Assembly (NCBI GenBank): GCA_938036925.1
Contig: CALHVU010000014.1
Span: 1 to 64,000 of the forward strand
Source: an uncultured Atopobium sp.
Lineage (GTDB): Bacteria; Actinomycetota; Coriobacteriia; Coriobacteriales; Atopobiaceae
DNA length: 64,000 nt
Direction of reading: 5' to 3'
Position numbers and translations under genes: made by a program. The notes below the pieces were generated by a model. The model did no database searches and was not told the origin of the DNA. It saw only the letters and a list, made by a program, of their open reading frames with translations. Positions 51,930 to 61,091 of this stretch are shown piece by piece. The number at the start of each line of letters is the position of its first letter. The first letter of the stretch is position 1.

Positions 51930-53774
51930 ATGCGCGAGAAGATCGAGGAACTTGTACGTCAAGCCTTGGCAGACGCCCAGGCTGCGGGTGAGTTGCCTGA
52001 ATTCCAGATTGATGATGTGGGACTTGAGCGTCCACAGGACTCATCAAATGGAGACTGGTCTTCTACGGTTGCAATGCGTTCTGCAAAGCTGGCACATAAG
52101 GCTCCTCGCGATATTGCCGCAGCTCTTGTGGCTCATATTGCTACAGACCCTCAAATTGAGCGTGTCGAAGTTGCAGGTCCTGGCTTTGTAAACTTCTATC
52201 TGTCTACCGCTGCGGGCAATGAGATTTTTAACACCGTTCGTGAGCAGGGCGCCGATTTTGGTCGTTCTACCTTTGGCGCTGGCCAGAAAGTTCAGGTAGA
52301 GTACGTTTCTGCAAATCCTGTTGGTCCTCTGCACATTGGTCATGGCCGCTGGGCTGCTCTTGGAGACTCTCTAAGCCGCATTCTTGCCTTCACAGGCTAT
52401 AACGTTGAGCGCGAGTACTACGTCAACGATCATGGCTCTCAGATGGACGTCTTTGGTCACTCCATCTCTAAGCGCTACCTGCAGCTTATTGATATCATGC
52501 AGAAGCGCGGCATTGATACTGACGCAGCTGCTCAGGTGCTTGCAGAAGACCGCAATGCCTACGTTGCAGATGAAGACGATGCTCATCCAGAGCAACATCC
52601 GTTTACTGACGAGTTTATCAACTCTCTTGGCGGTAACGCATATGCCGGAGACTACATAGTTGACCTGGGACTTTTCTTCCTTAAAAATGACAGCGAGGTC
52701 TGGGCAGACAAATCTGAAGATGAGCGCATGGCAGAGTTCCGCGAGCGCGGCTACAAGATGATGCTTGAGTCCATCAAGAATACCTGTCATACCGCCCGTT
52801 CTGACTTTGACGTTTGGTTCTCCGAGCGTTCTTTGTACGTTAAGGATGACCAGGGTAAAGACGCTGTTGACCGTGCACTTGATGCTCTTGATAAGCTTGG
52901 ATACCTCTATCGTTCTGATGAGGGTGCACTGTTCTTCCGTTCCACTGATTTTGGTGACGATAAGGACCGTGTACTCATCAAAACAAATGGCGAGTATACC
53001 TATTTTGCTTCCGACGTTGCGTACCACTGGAACAAGTTCCAGCGTGTCGACCACGTTATTGATATTTGGGGAGCAGATCACCACGGCTATATCCAGCGTG
53101 TTCGCTCTGCTGCAACAGCTCTTGGTTACCCAACTCAGTTTGAGGTTTTGCTTGGTCAGCTGGTTAACCTGCTCAGAAACGGTGTTGCCGTCAGAATGTC
53201 TAAGCGCAAAGGAACTGGTATCCATTTTGACGAGCTTCTCGCCGAGGTTGGTGTTGATGCAACGCGCTACACCCTTGTTTCAAAGTCTTCCAACCAGATG
53301 ATTGACTTTGACATTGAGCAGGTAAAGCGTCAGGACAGCTCTAATCCTGTGTATTACGTTCAGTATGCCCACGCTCGTATTTGCTCTATTTTGCGTCGCG
53401 CTGCTGGCGTTGACCTTGATGAGGCAAAGGCACTTGGTATGGACGCTGTTGCAGATAAGGCTATTGGATCTGAGGTTGATCTAGGTCTGCTCTCTGAAGA
53501 CGCCGAGCAGGCGCTTGCTCGTAAACTCTTTGAGTTCCCAGGCCTTGTTGAGGGTTGTGCTCGCGATAGGGCACCATTCCGCATTACGCACTACATTGAA
53601 GAGCTTGCCGGTCAGTTCCACGCATTCTATACCGTTTGCCAGGTACTTCCTTCTGAAGGACGCCCACTGGACGCAGAACTTTCTAAGGCTCGTCTTGCTG
53701 CGTGTGATGCAACTCGTCGCGTACTTGCAATTGCTCTTGATCTGATTGGTGTTTCTGCTCCTGAGGCAATGTAA
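51930..53774 (+). CDS. argS: Arginine--tRNA ligase
   Basis: Class I synthetase of 614 residues. Motifs: an N-terminal additional domain, the HIGH motif in NPVGPLHIGHGRWAALGD near residues 128-145, DIWGADHHGYIQR near 380-392, the KMSKS-like VRMSKRKGTGI near 425-435, and a DALR anticodon-binding C-terminus (VYYVQYAHARICSILR). AAAGGAG precedes the ATG. No T-box leader was seen. A strong hairpin follows. Confidence 0.95.
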   Translation: MREKIEELVRQALADAQAAGELPEFQIDDVGLERPQDSSNGDWSSTVAMRSAKLAHKAPRDIAAALVAHIATDPQIERVEVAGPGFVNFYLSTAAGNEIFNTVREQGADFGRSTFGAGQKVQVEYVSANPVGPLHIGHGRWAALGDSLSRILAFTGYNVEREYYVNDHGSQMDVFGHSISKRYLQLIDIMQKRGIDTDAAAQVLAEDRNAYVADEDDAHPEQHPFTDEFINSLGGNAYAGDYIVDLGLFFLKNDSEVWADKSEDERMAEFRERGYKMMLESIKNTCHTARSDFDVWFSERSLYVKDDQGKDAVDRALDALDKLGYLYRSDEGALFFRSTDFGDDKDRVLIKTNGEYTYFASDVAYHWNKFQRVDHVIDIWGADHHGYIQRVRSAATALGYPTQFEVLLGQLVNLLRNGVAVRMSKRKGTGIHFDELLAEVGVDATRYTLVSKSSNQMIDFDIEQVKRQDSSNPVYYVQYAHARICSILRRAAGVDLDEAKALGMDAVADKAIGSEVDLGLLSEDAEQALARKLFEFPGLVEGCARDRAPFRITHYIEELAGQFHAFYTVCQVLPSEGRPLDAELSKARLAACDATRRVLAIALDLIGVSAPEAM

Positions 53775-53802
53775 ACGATAGCTAACTATGTTGTTTTGTC
53801 AT

Positions 53803-53840
53803 GATACCGTGCAAGTATTGAATACCTGCACGGTATCTTT
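53803..53840 (+). terminator. Hairpin terminator after argS
   Basis: GATACCGTGCA (53803-53813) pairs with TGCACGGTATC (53827-53837) and continues inward through GTATT/AATAC, followed by TTT only. The stem is very stable and the T-run short. Confidence 0.72.
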
Positions 53841-53854
53841 AGTGAATTTCTCCA

Positions 53855-54015
53855 GATAATTTACATATTTCTCCGTTATGTAAAAAATTTTTTAATGTAT
53901 AAAAGAGATAATAAAATTAATATTTATTACTTAAATTTTATATTTCAGCATATAAAAGCCTATTTTGATGTCATATAAGCACCATTTTCTAACATATTTT
54001 TGACTAACTATTGTT
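53855..54015. other. AT-rich intergenic block
   Basis: About 160 bases of strikingly A/T-rich DNA (long runs such as TAAAAAATTTTTTAAT near 53880) between argS and the MarR-type regulator. No gene. Possible curved or protein-binding DNA upstream of the regulator promoter. Confidence 0.6.
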
Positions 54016-54022
54016 TTGTCCC

Positions 54023-54053
54023 CACGTTAACACGTGTTTTTTAGGGGTATACT
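54023..54053 (+). promoter_or_regulatory. Candidate promoter and operator of the tandem MarR gene
   Basis: TATACT (54048-54053) is a good -10, 50 bases before the start. A palindrome CACGT..ACGTG (54023-54036) occupies the -35 position and could be the regulator's own binding site. Confidence 0.45.
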
Positions 54054-54103
54054 CATTATGCGAGCAAATAGTAAATGGTTCGGGCATAAGAGTGGAGGTC
54101 TCT

Positions 54104-54784
54104 ATGGAACTTCGCGAGTACATGTCCATTCGCAGGTCTTACAACTTGGTTAGAAGAGTGGTGCCTGCTAACAGACGACTCACGTTTGAAGAGTTTGCTA
54201 TTTTGTGTCGCCTCAATGTGAAGGGTGCTCCTGTTAAGACTTCAGAAATTGCCGAGTATCAGAGTGCTCTTCGTCCTACGATTACTCATCGTACCTCGCA
54301 CCTGGCAAGGCTTGGTTTCATCAAGAGAGATGAAGGCGCCATTGATCGACGCAACGTAGTGTGTATCATCACAGAAAAGGGTGTAGAAGCAGTTGAGGAG
54401 CTGTCCAAGCTTACCTGTGCTCGTATTGCACCCGGCCAGGCGCTTTCACGTACTTCGTTTGAGCGCATCGTCATGTATGTTGACGCTATGGGAGCTCTGT
54501 ATTGCAGAGCAGCAGATATGGTGCTTCTTGCAATTCTAGATTCTCCTAAAGACGCTCTTTCTATTACAGAGATTGTTGACGCGCTTGGTCTTTTGCAGCC
54601 AACGGTTTCTATGTCTCTTACTGCTTTGGCAGAAAGTGGTCTGGTACAGCGCAAACATGACGATGCTCTTTCAAGAAGAGTAACTATGGTTGAGCTCACG
54701 CCTCAAGGCAAGACGTATATCAAAGAAATCGTTCAGCAAATTGAAGACATTATTGTTAAAAGAAAGAGCCGTACAGCTGTTTAA
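54104..54784 (+). CDS. Tandem winged-helix MarR-type regulator
   Basis: 226 residues carrying two MarR-like winged helices. The first (~20-105) has LTFEEFAILCRLNV, TSEIAEYQSALRPTITHRTSHL and wing RDEGAIDRRNVVCIIT. The second (~140-222) has DMVLLAILDSP, ITEIVDALGLLQPTVSMSLTAL and wing RKHDDALSRRVTMVELT. A two-wing chain resembles a covalent pseudo-dimer, as in two-domain SarA-family proteins. GTGGAGGT fits ATG 54104 rather than the frame start at 54011. Target genes are unknown; an effect on rho downstream is possible but unsupported. Confidence 0.8.
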   Translation: MELREYMSIRRSYNLVRRVVPANRRLTFEEFAILCRLNVKGAPVKTSEIAEYQSALRPTITHRTSHLARLGFIKRDEGAIDRRNVVCIITEKGVEAVEELSKLTCARIAPGQALSRTSFERIVMYVDAMGALYCRAADMVLLAILDSPKDALSITEIVDALGLLQPTVSMSLTALAESGLVQRKHDDALSRRVTMVELTPQGKTYIKEIVQQIEDIIVKRKSRTAV

Positions 54785-54860
54785 ATGATTTATGCAGCTT
54801 AAAGAAATCTAGAAGATGGGTTTCTCGAGGTTTAAGGGTTAGTGGTTATAAATCCCCATT

Positions 54861-54913
54861 TGCCCGTTTTATGGTGAATTTTATTTATTTTTTCATCATA
54901 AGGCGGGCATTTT
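54861..54913 (+). terminator. Long hairpin terminator between the MarR gene and rho
   Basis: Bases 54861-54878 pair along all 18 positions (some G-U) with 54892-54909; the A/T loop is 13 bases and T4 follows. It ends the regulator transcript ~110 bases before rho. The remaining 242-base gap holds no gene. Confidence 0.75.
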
Positions 54914-55026
54914 CGTGGTATATTCCTTTTGGATTTGCACCTATTTGATTTTGTTTGTTATCCCTTCATCATATTTCTCACGTATTTTTACAGATTATTT
55001 TGATGAGCAAACAGAGAGGTTTGTAC

Positions 55027-57132
55027 ATGTCGGACGAAACATCTTCGGTCCAAAATGATTCTTTAAATGATGTAGAAAATACTCCAGCACCACGTAGACG
55101 TGGTAGACCTCGTAAGAGTGAAAATAGTAATTCAGAAAATTCAACTTCAGAAAATACCAATTCTGAGACAACTGAAGAAAAGGTCTCTAATTCATCCGCT
55201 GCTAAGCGTCGTCGCGGTCGTCCAACTAAAAAAGAGACTGAGGCGCGTCGTGCGGTAGAGGCTGTTGTGGCAGAGGCTATGAACGCAGCAGGCATTACAG
55301 AGCCACCAAAGCGCCGTCGTGGTCGTCCTAGTAAAGAAGAGATGGAAGAGCGTGCTCTTCATGAGCGTGCTCTTGAAGTTGCACAGGCAGAGGTTCTGGC
55401 TCAGGTCCAGGCAGGCGGCAAGGTTTCTTCTGACGTTGTAGACACTGATCGCCTTACCAAGATTGTTCAGGACGCAACTCAGCCTTCTGCGGAGGTAACC
55501 CCGGCTCCTGCCTTTACTAAAGCAGAGGCAGAGGGTGCAGCTGGCCAGAATACCAATAGGGCTCAGAAGAACTTTGCTGAAGAGCAGGGTAGTGTTGAGC
55601 AGCAGGATGGTGCAGCTCAGGAGCAGGCTTCTGGTGCAGTAGCAGATTCCGAGGCAGCCTCAGCAGAGCGTCCAGGGCGTTCTCGTACGGGCGCAGCACG
55701 TCGTCGACATCGTAATGCTGAGCAAAAAGAAGCAGTTCAGGAGGGCGAGAAGACACAGGAAAACGCACACGCCAACAACCAGGAGCGTCCTTCTCGCGAT
55801 CGTAGACAGAACAACCAGCGCAACAAGAATCGCAAGCAAGGCCAGGCAAGCGAGCCATCGCTTTCCAAAGAGGCTCTGCAAGAGATGAAGCTTTCTGAGC
55901 TTCGTGCTAAAGCAACTGAGCTGGGCATTGAGTACGCAGGCGTTCACAAGTCTGATTTGATTGAGCTTGTATACGCTGCATCTGCAGCTGCTGAGGGCTT
56001 TAAGACTGTTGAGGGTATTCTTCAGATTAGCAACGAAGGCTACGGCTGGATTCGTACAGGTAATTACATGGAAGGCGATGACGACGCCTTTGTCCACCAG
56101 CAGATTATTAGAAATCTTGGTCTGCGCCCGGGTGATAGCGTCTTGGGCATGGTGGGACCTGCACGCGTAAATAGCAAGTATCCACCACTGCTTAAGGTTA
56201 CCCAGGTCAACGGTGGGGAAGTTGAGGGTCTTAAGGACCGTCCTCGCTTCAAAGACCTGACCCCTATTTTCCCAGACCAGCCTCTTACTATGGAGCACGG
56301 TAAAGACTCCATTACGGGCCGTGCAATTGATCTGGTGGCTCCTATTGGTAAGGGTCAGCGTGGTTTGATTGTCTCGCCTCCAAAGGCAGGTAAGACCACC
56401 ATTTTGAAGCGCATTTGCCAGTCTATTACCACCAACAATCCTGAGGTCCACCTCTTCTGCCTCTTGGTAGACGAGCGCCCTGAGGAAGTTACAGATATGG
56501 AGCGCTCCATCAAGGGCACCGTTGTTGCTTCAACTTTTGATATGCCAGCAGAGAATCACACCGTTGTCTCGGAGCTCGTCATTGAGCGAGCAAAGCGTCT
56601 GGTTGAGATGGGTCAGGACGTTGTGGTTATTCTGGACTCCATCACACGTCTTGCTCGTGCATACAACCTGGCTATTCCTGCTTCTGGCCGTATTCTTTCT
56701 GGTGGTGTTGATTCCGCAGCTCTGTATCCACCAAAGAAGTTTTTGGGTGCAGCTCGAAATATCGAGAACGGCGGCTCGCTCACTATTATTGCGTCTGCCC
56801 TGGTAGATACAGGCTCCAAGATGGATGAGGTTATCTTCGAGGAGTTCAAGGGCACTGGTAACATGGAGCTCAAGCTTGATCGAGACCTGGCAGATCGCCG
56901 CATCTTCCCAGCTATTGATCCTGTTTCTTCTGGTACTCGTAATGAGGATCTGCTTATTAAGCCAGAGCTTCAGCCTATGGTATGGGGCGTTCGCCGTATT
57001 CTTGCAGGTTTCAATAACACGGAGCGTGCAACTACTGCTCTTATCAGTGGTCTTAAGCAGACCGATAATAACCAGGACTTCCTGATTAGATCTGCAAAGA
57101 AGGCTGCACAGTCTGACTATCCACAGAATTAG
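55027..57132 (+). CDS. rho: Transcription termination factor Rho with AT-hook-like N-terminal extension
   Basis: A hexameric RNA-dependent helicase of 701 residues. Residues ~1-285 are a low-complexity extension with three AT-hook-like motifs (PRRRGRPRKS ~20, KRRRGRPTKK ~59, KRRRGRPSKEE ~95) and Gln/Glu/Arg-rich stretches. The Rho core follows: N-terminal helices (LSELRAKATELGIEYAGVHKSD), RNA-binding YGWIRTGNYMEGDDDAFV, Walker A PPKAGKTTILK near 451-461, Walker B VVILDSITRLARAYN near 536-550, and Q-loop/R-loop regions to the end. AGAGAGG fits ATG 55027. Many actinobacterial Rho proteins have N-terminal inserts; AT-hook motifs are less usual. Confidence 0.93.
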   Translation: MSDETSSVQNDSLNDVENTPAPRRRGRPRKSENSNSENSTSENTNSETTEEKVSNSSAAKRRRGRPTKKETEARRAVEAVVAEAMNAAGITEPPKRRRGRPSKEEMEERALHERALEVAQAEVLAQVQAGGKVSSDVVDTDRLTKIVQDATQPSAEVTPAPAFTKAEAEGAAGQNTNRAQKNFAEEQGSVEQQDGAAQEQASGAVADSEAASAERPGRSRTGAARRRHRNAEQKEAVQEGEKTQENAHANNQERPSRDRRQNNQRNKNRKQGQASEPSLSKEALQEMKLSELRAKATELGIEYAGVHKSDLIELVYAASAAAEGFKTVEGILQISNEGYGWIRTGNYMEGDDDAFVHQQIIRNLGLRPGDSVLGMVGPARVNSKYPPLLKVTQVNGGEVEGLKDRPRFKDLTPIFPDQPLTMEHGKDSITGRAIDLVAPIGKGQRGLIVSPPKAGKTTILKRICQSITTNNPEVHLFCLLVDERPEEVTDMERSIKGTVVASTFDMPAENHTVVSELVIERAKRLVEMGQDVVVILDSITRLARAYNLAIPASGRILSGGVDSAALYPPKKFLGAARNIENGGSLTIIASALVDTGSKMDEVIFEEFKGTGNMELKLDRDLADRRIFPAIDPVSSGTRNEDLLIKPELQPMVWGVRRILAGFNNTERATTALISGLKQTDNNQDFLIRSAKKAAQSDYPQN

Positions 57133-57151
57133 TCAGATTTAAAGATGATGC

Positions 57152-57195
57152 AAGAAGTGCTTTCCAATCTATGTTGGGAGGCACTTCTTTTTTCT
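57152..57195 (+). terminator. Intrinsic terminator after rho
   Basis: AAGAAGTGC (57152-57160) pairs with GCACTTCTT (57181-57189), with TCC/GGA inside, followed by T-rich sequence that merges into a TTCTCGCC copy at 57192. The rest of the gap to 57429 has TATAGT (57271-57276) and no gene. Confidence 0.82.
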
Positions 57196-57429
57196 CGCCA
57201 TTTTTGTTGAATAACTGCCGAAGAATTATGAAAAAGTTTTAAAGACGCTGTAAAAAATAATGAATTACGCTATAGTCATTTCTAACAGCACAATTATGTG
57301 TTGCAGCGGATACAAAAAGATGAAATGAAGCCCACCCGTTGCTCACGTCACCCTTATTGGGTTTAGTAGCATATGCAAATTTAGCGTGTGTCTTCATACA
57401 TCTTCTTAGCGTTTGTAGGGGGAGTTTGT

Positions 57430-58812
57430 ATGACAGAAGGTAGGAATCCGGCAGTAGTCGCCGGCCTGCTCAGTGGACTGGTTCTGGTAGCAGAGCCAGC
57501 ATCTGCGTATGCCCTTACCGCTAATGAAATTCGTCAAACGCCTCTTGGTGCAATCTTTACAGGCATTGGAGTGGGACTTGCTGCGGTTGCAGTCATTTCT
57601 GGTGCAGCCTTGGTAGTCTCTCGCTTGGTAAATCGTGGCGAGAAAATCGATGAGGTAGAAGCAAAGAGCCAGTCGGCTACAACGTTCCAGAGCTCAGATG
57701 AGGTTCTATCTTCAAAGCAGGTCTCAGCTGCATCGAACTTCTCGTCAGAAGAGAGCATTGTGATTCCGCTGGACTCTTCAAGGCGCTCGATTGCTGCGTA
57801 CAAACCAAAGCACATGAGGGCTTCTCAGTGGGATATGACTGGTTCCATTCGTGTTCAGTCTGCTAAGCTGTCTGCAAAGAAGTTGCAGGTTGTAAGTACG
57901 GCCGCAGAGGGTGTTCTTCCAGTTCGCGCAAAGAAGGCTCCTGCGCACTCTACAAACGACTACGCTCAGATTGCAGAGAACTACACCAAGCTTTTGAGCT
58001 GGCGCGAGCGTACCGTTGCACGTGCAAAGGGTGCTGCTGCGGTACTTCTTGAGCGTTTAGGACAAGATCCTATGAACGGCCTGCCTATTATCGAGCGCGC
58101 TGACGGAACAGTTGGTGACGTTGGCACTGCTTGGTGGACTAAGGCTGTGGGTGAAGAGTCCATTACGCGCGATTTTGGTATTGCTGAGATTGGCGCCGAG
58201 GCTATCCCAGAAGACTTCACTAATCATGCTGCTGATATTTCTAGCCGTATCTCTTACGTTGACCAGGGAGTCTTCCCTGAGAAGCGTACGATTGACGAGC
58301 TTGAGCATGCTGATGATTGGACGCTTGCGCTGGCTGCAATGGACGAGCATCTAGCTCGCCATGATCAGCAGCAGATGCGCAAGTATCATCCAGTGCAGTT
58401 GCCGCTCATTGGTCAGGTTGCTGCTGAGGCTGAAGTTGCAAGCTCGGTGGAGTTGTCGGGTGCAAAACCTGCTGCGTCTCACAAGGTTACCGCAGCTCAG
58501 ATACGTCCTTCTCGCGAGCCAAACTACGCTGGTGTGGTTGCACAATCAACCGCAATGCCGCTGATTAAGGCTACAAACGATACGTCATCGCATGTTCAGG
58601 ACATCTTTGACGCGGTTGAGCGTGAGATGGCAGCTGAGCTTCAGGCTGCTGACGAGAGACCAACGCGCGAGCTGCTTCGCCTCATTGAGGGCGGCACCAG
58701 CAAGATGAAGAAGATTTCTTCGCTTGATCTTGGTGAGAAGACCAGTGCAGACAAGGCCTCTTACAAGCCTCGTCACTTTGCTGGTGAGCTTCCGCTGGTA
58801 CGTGAGGCGTAA
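57430..58812 (+). CDS. Membrane-anchored protein of unknown function
   Basis: 460 residues, family not recognised. The N-terminus has a hydrophobic segment (AVVAGLLSGLVLVAEPASAYA, ~8-28, possibly a cleaved signal) and a second helix (TGIGVGLAAVAVISGAALVV, ~43-62), then a long hydrophilic region of ~390 residues. It includes AQIAENYTKLLSWRERTVARAKGAAAVLLE (~177-206), WWTKAVGEESITRDFG and a Ser/Ala/Lys-rich linker. No catalytic motif seen. GGGGGAG precedes ATG 57430. Isolated between rho and the liv operon; probably lineage-specific. Confidence 0.7.
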   Translation: MTEGRNPAVVAGLLSGLVLVAEPASAYALTANEIRQTPLGAIFTGIGVGLAAVAVISGAALVVSRLVNRGEKIDEVEAKSQSATTFQSSDEVLSSKQVSAASNFSSEESIVIPLDSSRRSIAAYKPKHMRASQWDMTGSIRVQSAKLSAKKLQVVSTAAEGVLPVRAKKAPAHSTNDYAQIAENYTKLLSWRERTVARAKGAAAVLLERLGQDPMNGLPIIERADGTVGDVGTAWWTKAVGEESITRDFGIAEIGAEAIPEDFTNHAADISSRISYVDQGVFPEKRTIDELEHADDWTLALAAMDEHLARHDQQQMRKYHPVQLPLIGQVAAEAEVASSVELSGAKPAASHKVTAAQIRPSREPNYAGVVAQSTAMPLIKATNDTSSHVQDIFDAVEREMAAELQAADERPTRELLRLIEGGTSKMKKISSLDLGEKTSADKASYKPRHFAGELPLVREA

Positions 58813-58931
58813 GTAGCACACGTAGGCCAGCTGCGGGTAGTCAGAAGACAACCGCGCAACCGTCGCGAAAGGCTGGAGCTCGTAGAAACATCTGGTTTCT
58901 CTAAAATTATTTCAAGTTAGATAACATTTTT

Positions 58932-58965
58932 TGGCTGTGGTTCTTTTTTAAGGGCTGCAGCCATA
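58932..58965 (+). repeat. Hairpin in the livJ leader
   Basis: TGGCTG (58932) pairs with CAGCCA (ending 58965) around an A/T-rich loop, 46 bases upstream of the livJ start. A smaller GAAAC/GTTTC hairpin lies near 58885. They may be a terminator of the preceding gene or leader structure; no known riboswitch was recognised. Confidence 0.4.
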
Positions 58966-59011
58966 TTGTGTTGTGTCACATATTCAACGCTATGGAGAAA
59001 AGGAGATGAAT

Positions 59012-60193
59012 ATGGCACATAAGCTAACGCGACGACGCTTTTTGGAGGTGGCCGGGACCATTGCGGGGTCGTTTGCTCTAGCAGGTTGTTCGCCAAAGAA
59101 CCAAGACCCTAACTCCATTTACGTTGGCGTGATGGGTCCATTTACCGGCGACGTTGCTCAGTATGGTCTTGCGGTACGTAGCGGCGTTCTTCTGTATCTC
59201 AAGGAGTTCAACAAGAAGGGTGGCGTTAACGGACGTCAGATTGTCTCTATTGTTGAGGACGAGAAGGGCGATTCAACTGAGGCCATTCTTGTCTATAACA
59301 AGCTTCTTGACGAGAACGTCTGTGCAATTCTAGGTGACGTTACCTCAACGCCAACCATTGCACTGGCGCAGAAATCGGTTCTGGACAACATTCCTTGCGT
59401 AACGGCATCTGCAACAGCAGAAGACGTTGTTGCTCACGGCAATAACATGTTCCGCGCTACTGTCACCGACCCATTCCAGGGCGTTGTTCTTGCAGAGTTT
59501 GCTAAAAAGCAAGGCTATCAGCGTGTAGGAACCATCTTTAACTCTGGTGGCGATTATGAGATTGGCGTAAACAACGCATTTGTCCAGAGGGCTCGTGAGT
59601 TGGGCATTGAGGTTGTATCCCAGCAGGGCTATCCAACGGGAGCTGTTGACTTTAACGCCCAGCTTACCAGCATTATTGGACTGGATCCTGATGCCATTTT
59701 GGCTCCAAACTATTACCAGGATAACGGCAAGATTGTGACGCAGGCTCGTCAGCTTGGCTGCAAAAAGCCTTTTATGGGCGCAGATGGTTGGGCAGGCATC
59801 ATTGGCGGCGAGCAGGACTATGCTTCTGCGGCTGACCTTGAAGGATGCTTCTATTGCTCTGCCTTTGTTGCTTCAAACCCAGATGAAAAAGTTCAGCATT
59901 TTGTTAAGGCTTATACCGAGGAATACGGTGAGGCTCCAACTAACTTCTGTTCTTTGGGCTATGACGCAGCAATGATTCTTTGCTCCGCTCTTAAGACTGT
60001 CGAGAAACGTGGTTATACCTACAACTCTAATGAGTATAGGCAAGCCATTATTGATGCGATTGCATCTGGTGTGGTCGAAGGTGTTACTGGAACCCTTTCA
60101 TATCAGGGAACAGGTGACCCAGTGAAGTCCACCTTGATTATTACCTTTAAAGATGGCAAAGAGTCCATCTATGACACGATCAATCCTTCATAG
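59012..60193 (+). CDS. livJ: Branched-chain amino acid-type ABC transporter, substrate-binding lipoprotein
   Basis: 393 residues. A twin-arginine-like, lipoprotein signal (LTRRRFLEVAG then FALAGC, lipobox Cys near residue 27) anchors it outside the membrane. The periplasmic-binding-protein type I fold (Peripla_BP_6) has IYVGVMGPFTGDVAQYG, KKGGVNGRQI, ILGDVTSTPTIALA and FNSGGDYEIGVNNAF. The ligand is probably leucine, isoleucine or valine, but related amides cannot be excluded. ATG 59012 is six bases after AGGAG. First gene of a complete five-gene transporter. Confidence 0.88.
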   Translation: MAHKLTRRRFLEVAGTIAGSFALAGCSPKNQDPNSIYVGVMGPFTGDVAQYGLAVRSGVLLYLKEFNKKGGVNGRQIVSIVEDEKGDSTEAILVYNKLLDENVCAILGDVTSTPTIALAQKSVLDNIPCVTASATAEDVVAHGNNMFRATVTDPFQGVVLAEFAKKQGYQRVGTIFNSGGDYEIGVNNAFVQRARELGIEVVSQQGYPTGAVDFNAQLTSIIGLDPDAILAPNYYQDNGKIVTQARQLGCKKPFMGADGWAGIIGGEQDYASAADLEGCFYCSAFVASNPDEKVQHFVKAYTEEYGEAPTNFCSLGYDAAMILCSALKTVEKRGYTYNSNEYRQAIIDAIASGVVEGVTGTLSYQGTGDPVKSTLIITFKDGKESIYDTINPS

Positions 60194-60208
60194 AAAAGAG
60201 AACCTCAG

Positions 60209-61081
60209 ATGTTTTTGACTCAGGTGCTCAATGGACTTCAATTGGGCAGTATTTACGCACTGGTGGCGCTTGGTTACACAATGGTGTACGGCATCATCTT
60301 GCTTCTTAACTTTGCACATGGTGACATCATCATGTTTGGTTCCTACGTTGCTTGGATTGCGCTTGTTCAGTTAGGACTCAATCCTGCAATCGCCGTTCTT
60401 CTCGCCATTTTTGGTTGTGTTGTGCTGGGCGTTCTTATTGATAAGGTTGCCTATGCACCACTCAGAGAAGCTCCAAGGCTTTCTATTCTGATTACCGCAA
60501 TTGGTGTTTCTTACCTGCTTGAAAATGGTGTTCAACTACTTCTTGGCGCTGACGCTAAGGTTGTTCCAAGCATCATTGACCTGGGAACTGTTCAGGTATT
60601 TGGTTCGACGCTCTCCGGCACTGCACTTTTGACTGTTGCCGTTACTATTGTGGCAACCGTTGTTCTGACCCTTTTGGTTCAGAAGACTCGTCTTGGTAAG
60701 GCAATGCGTGCCGTTTCTGAGGATATGGGCGCTGCTCGTCTGATGGGCGTCAACGTCAATAGCACTATTAGCTTTACCTTTGCAGTTGGTTCCGCTCTGG
60801 CAGGCATTGCAGCTATTCTGTACTCCATGGCATACCAGCAGGTTTCTCCTACCATGGGCGTCATGCTGGGCACCAAGGCATTTGTTGCAGCAGTTCTTGG
60901 CGGCATTGGCTCCATTCCTGGCGCTGTTATTGGCGGCCTTATTGTTGGCTTCTCCGAGGTCTTTGTTGCTGCCTTTGGTCTGTCTGTCTGGCAGGATGCA
61001 GTAGTCTTCTTACTCTTGATTCTTGTTCTTGTTGTGAAACCAACTGGCTTGCTTGGTCGACCAGTTACCGAGAAAGTGTAA
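60209..61081 (+). CDS. livH: Branched-chain amino acid-type ABC transporter permease LivH
   Basis: A membrane permease of 290 residues with about eight helices. LivH features: LNGLQLGSIYALVALGYTMVYGI near residues 6-28, NFAHGDIIMFGSYVAW near 34-49, the EAA-like loop RAVSEDMGAARLMGVNVN near 167-184, and LGGIGSIPGAVIGGLIVG near 230-247. It lies 16 bases after livJ. Confidence 0.92.
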   Translation: MFLTQVLNGLQLGSIYALVALGYTMVYGIILLLNFAHGDIIMFGSYVAWIALVQLGLNPAIAVLLAIFGCVVLGVLIDKVAYAPLREAPRLSILITAIGVSYLLENGVQLLLGADAKVVPSIIDLGTVQVFGSTLSGTALLTVAVTIVATVVLTLLVQKTRLGKAMRAVSEDMGAARLMGVNVNSTISFTFAVGSALAGIAAILYSMAYQQVSPTMGVMLGTKAFVAAVLGGIGSIPGAVIGGLIVGFSEVFVAAFGLSVWQDAVVFLLLILVLVVKPTGLLGRPVTEKV

Positions 61082-61091
61082 GGAGGCTCAC

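Noticed and set aside
52371..53225. Long minus-strand frame (284 codons) opposite argS
   Set aside because: Antisense to conserved synthetase motifs; composition is typical of a codon-bias shadow frame.
55660..56451. Minus-strand frame opposite rho, and other frames opposite gltX and livG
   Set aside because: All lie opposite conserved motifs of real genes and lack start signals.
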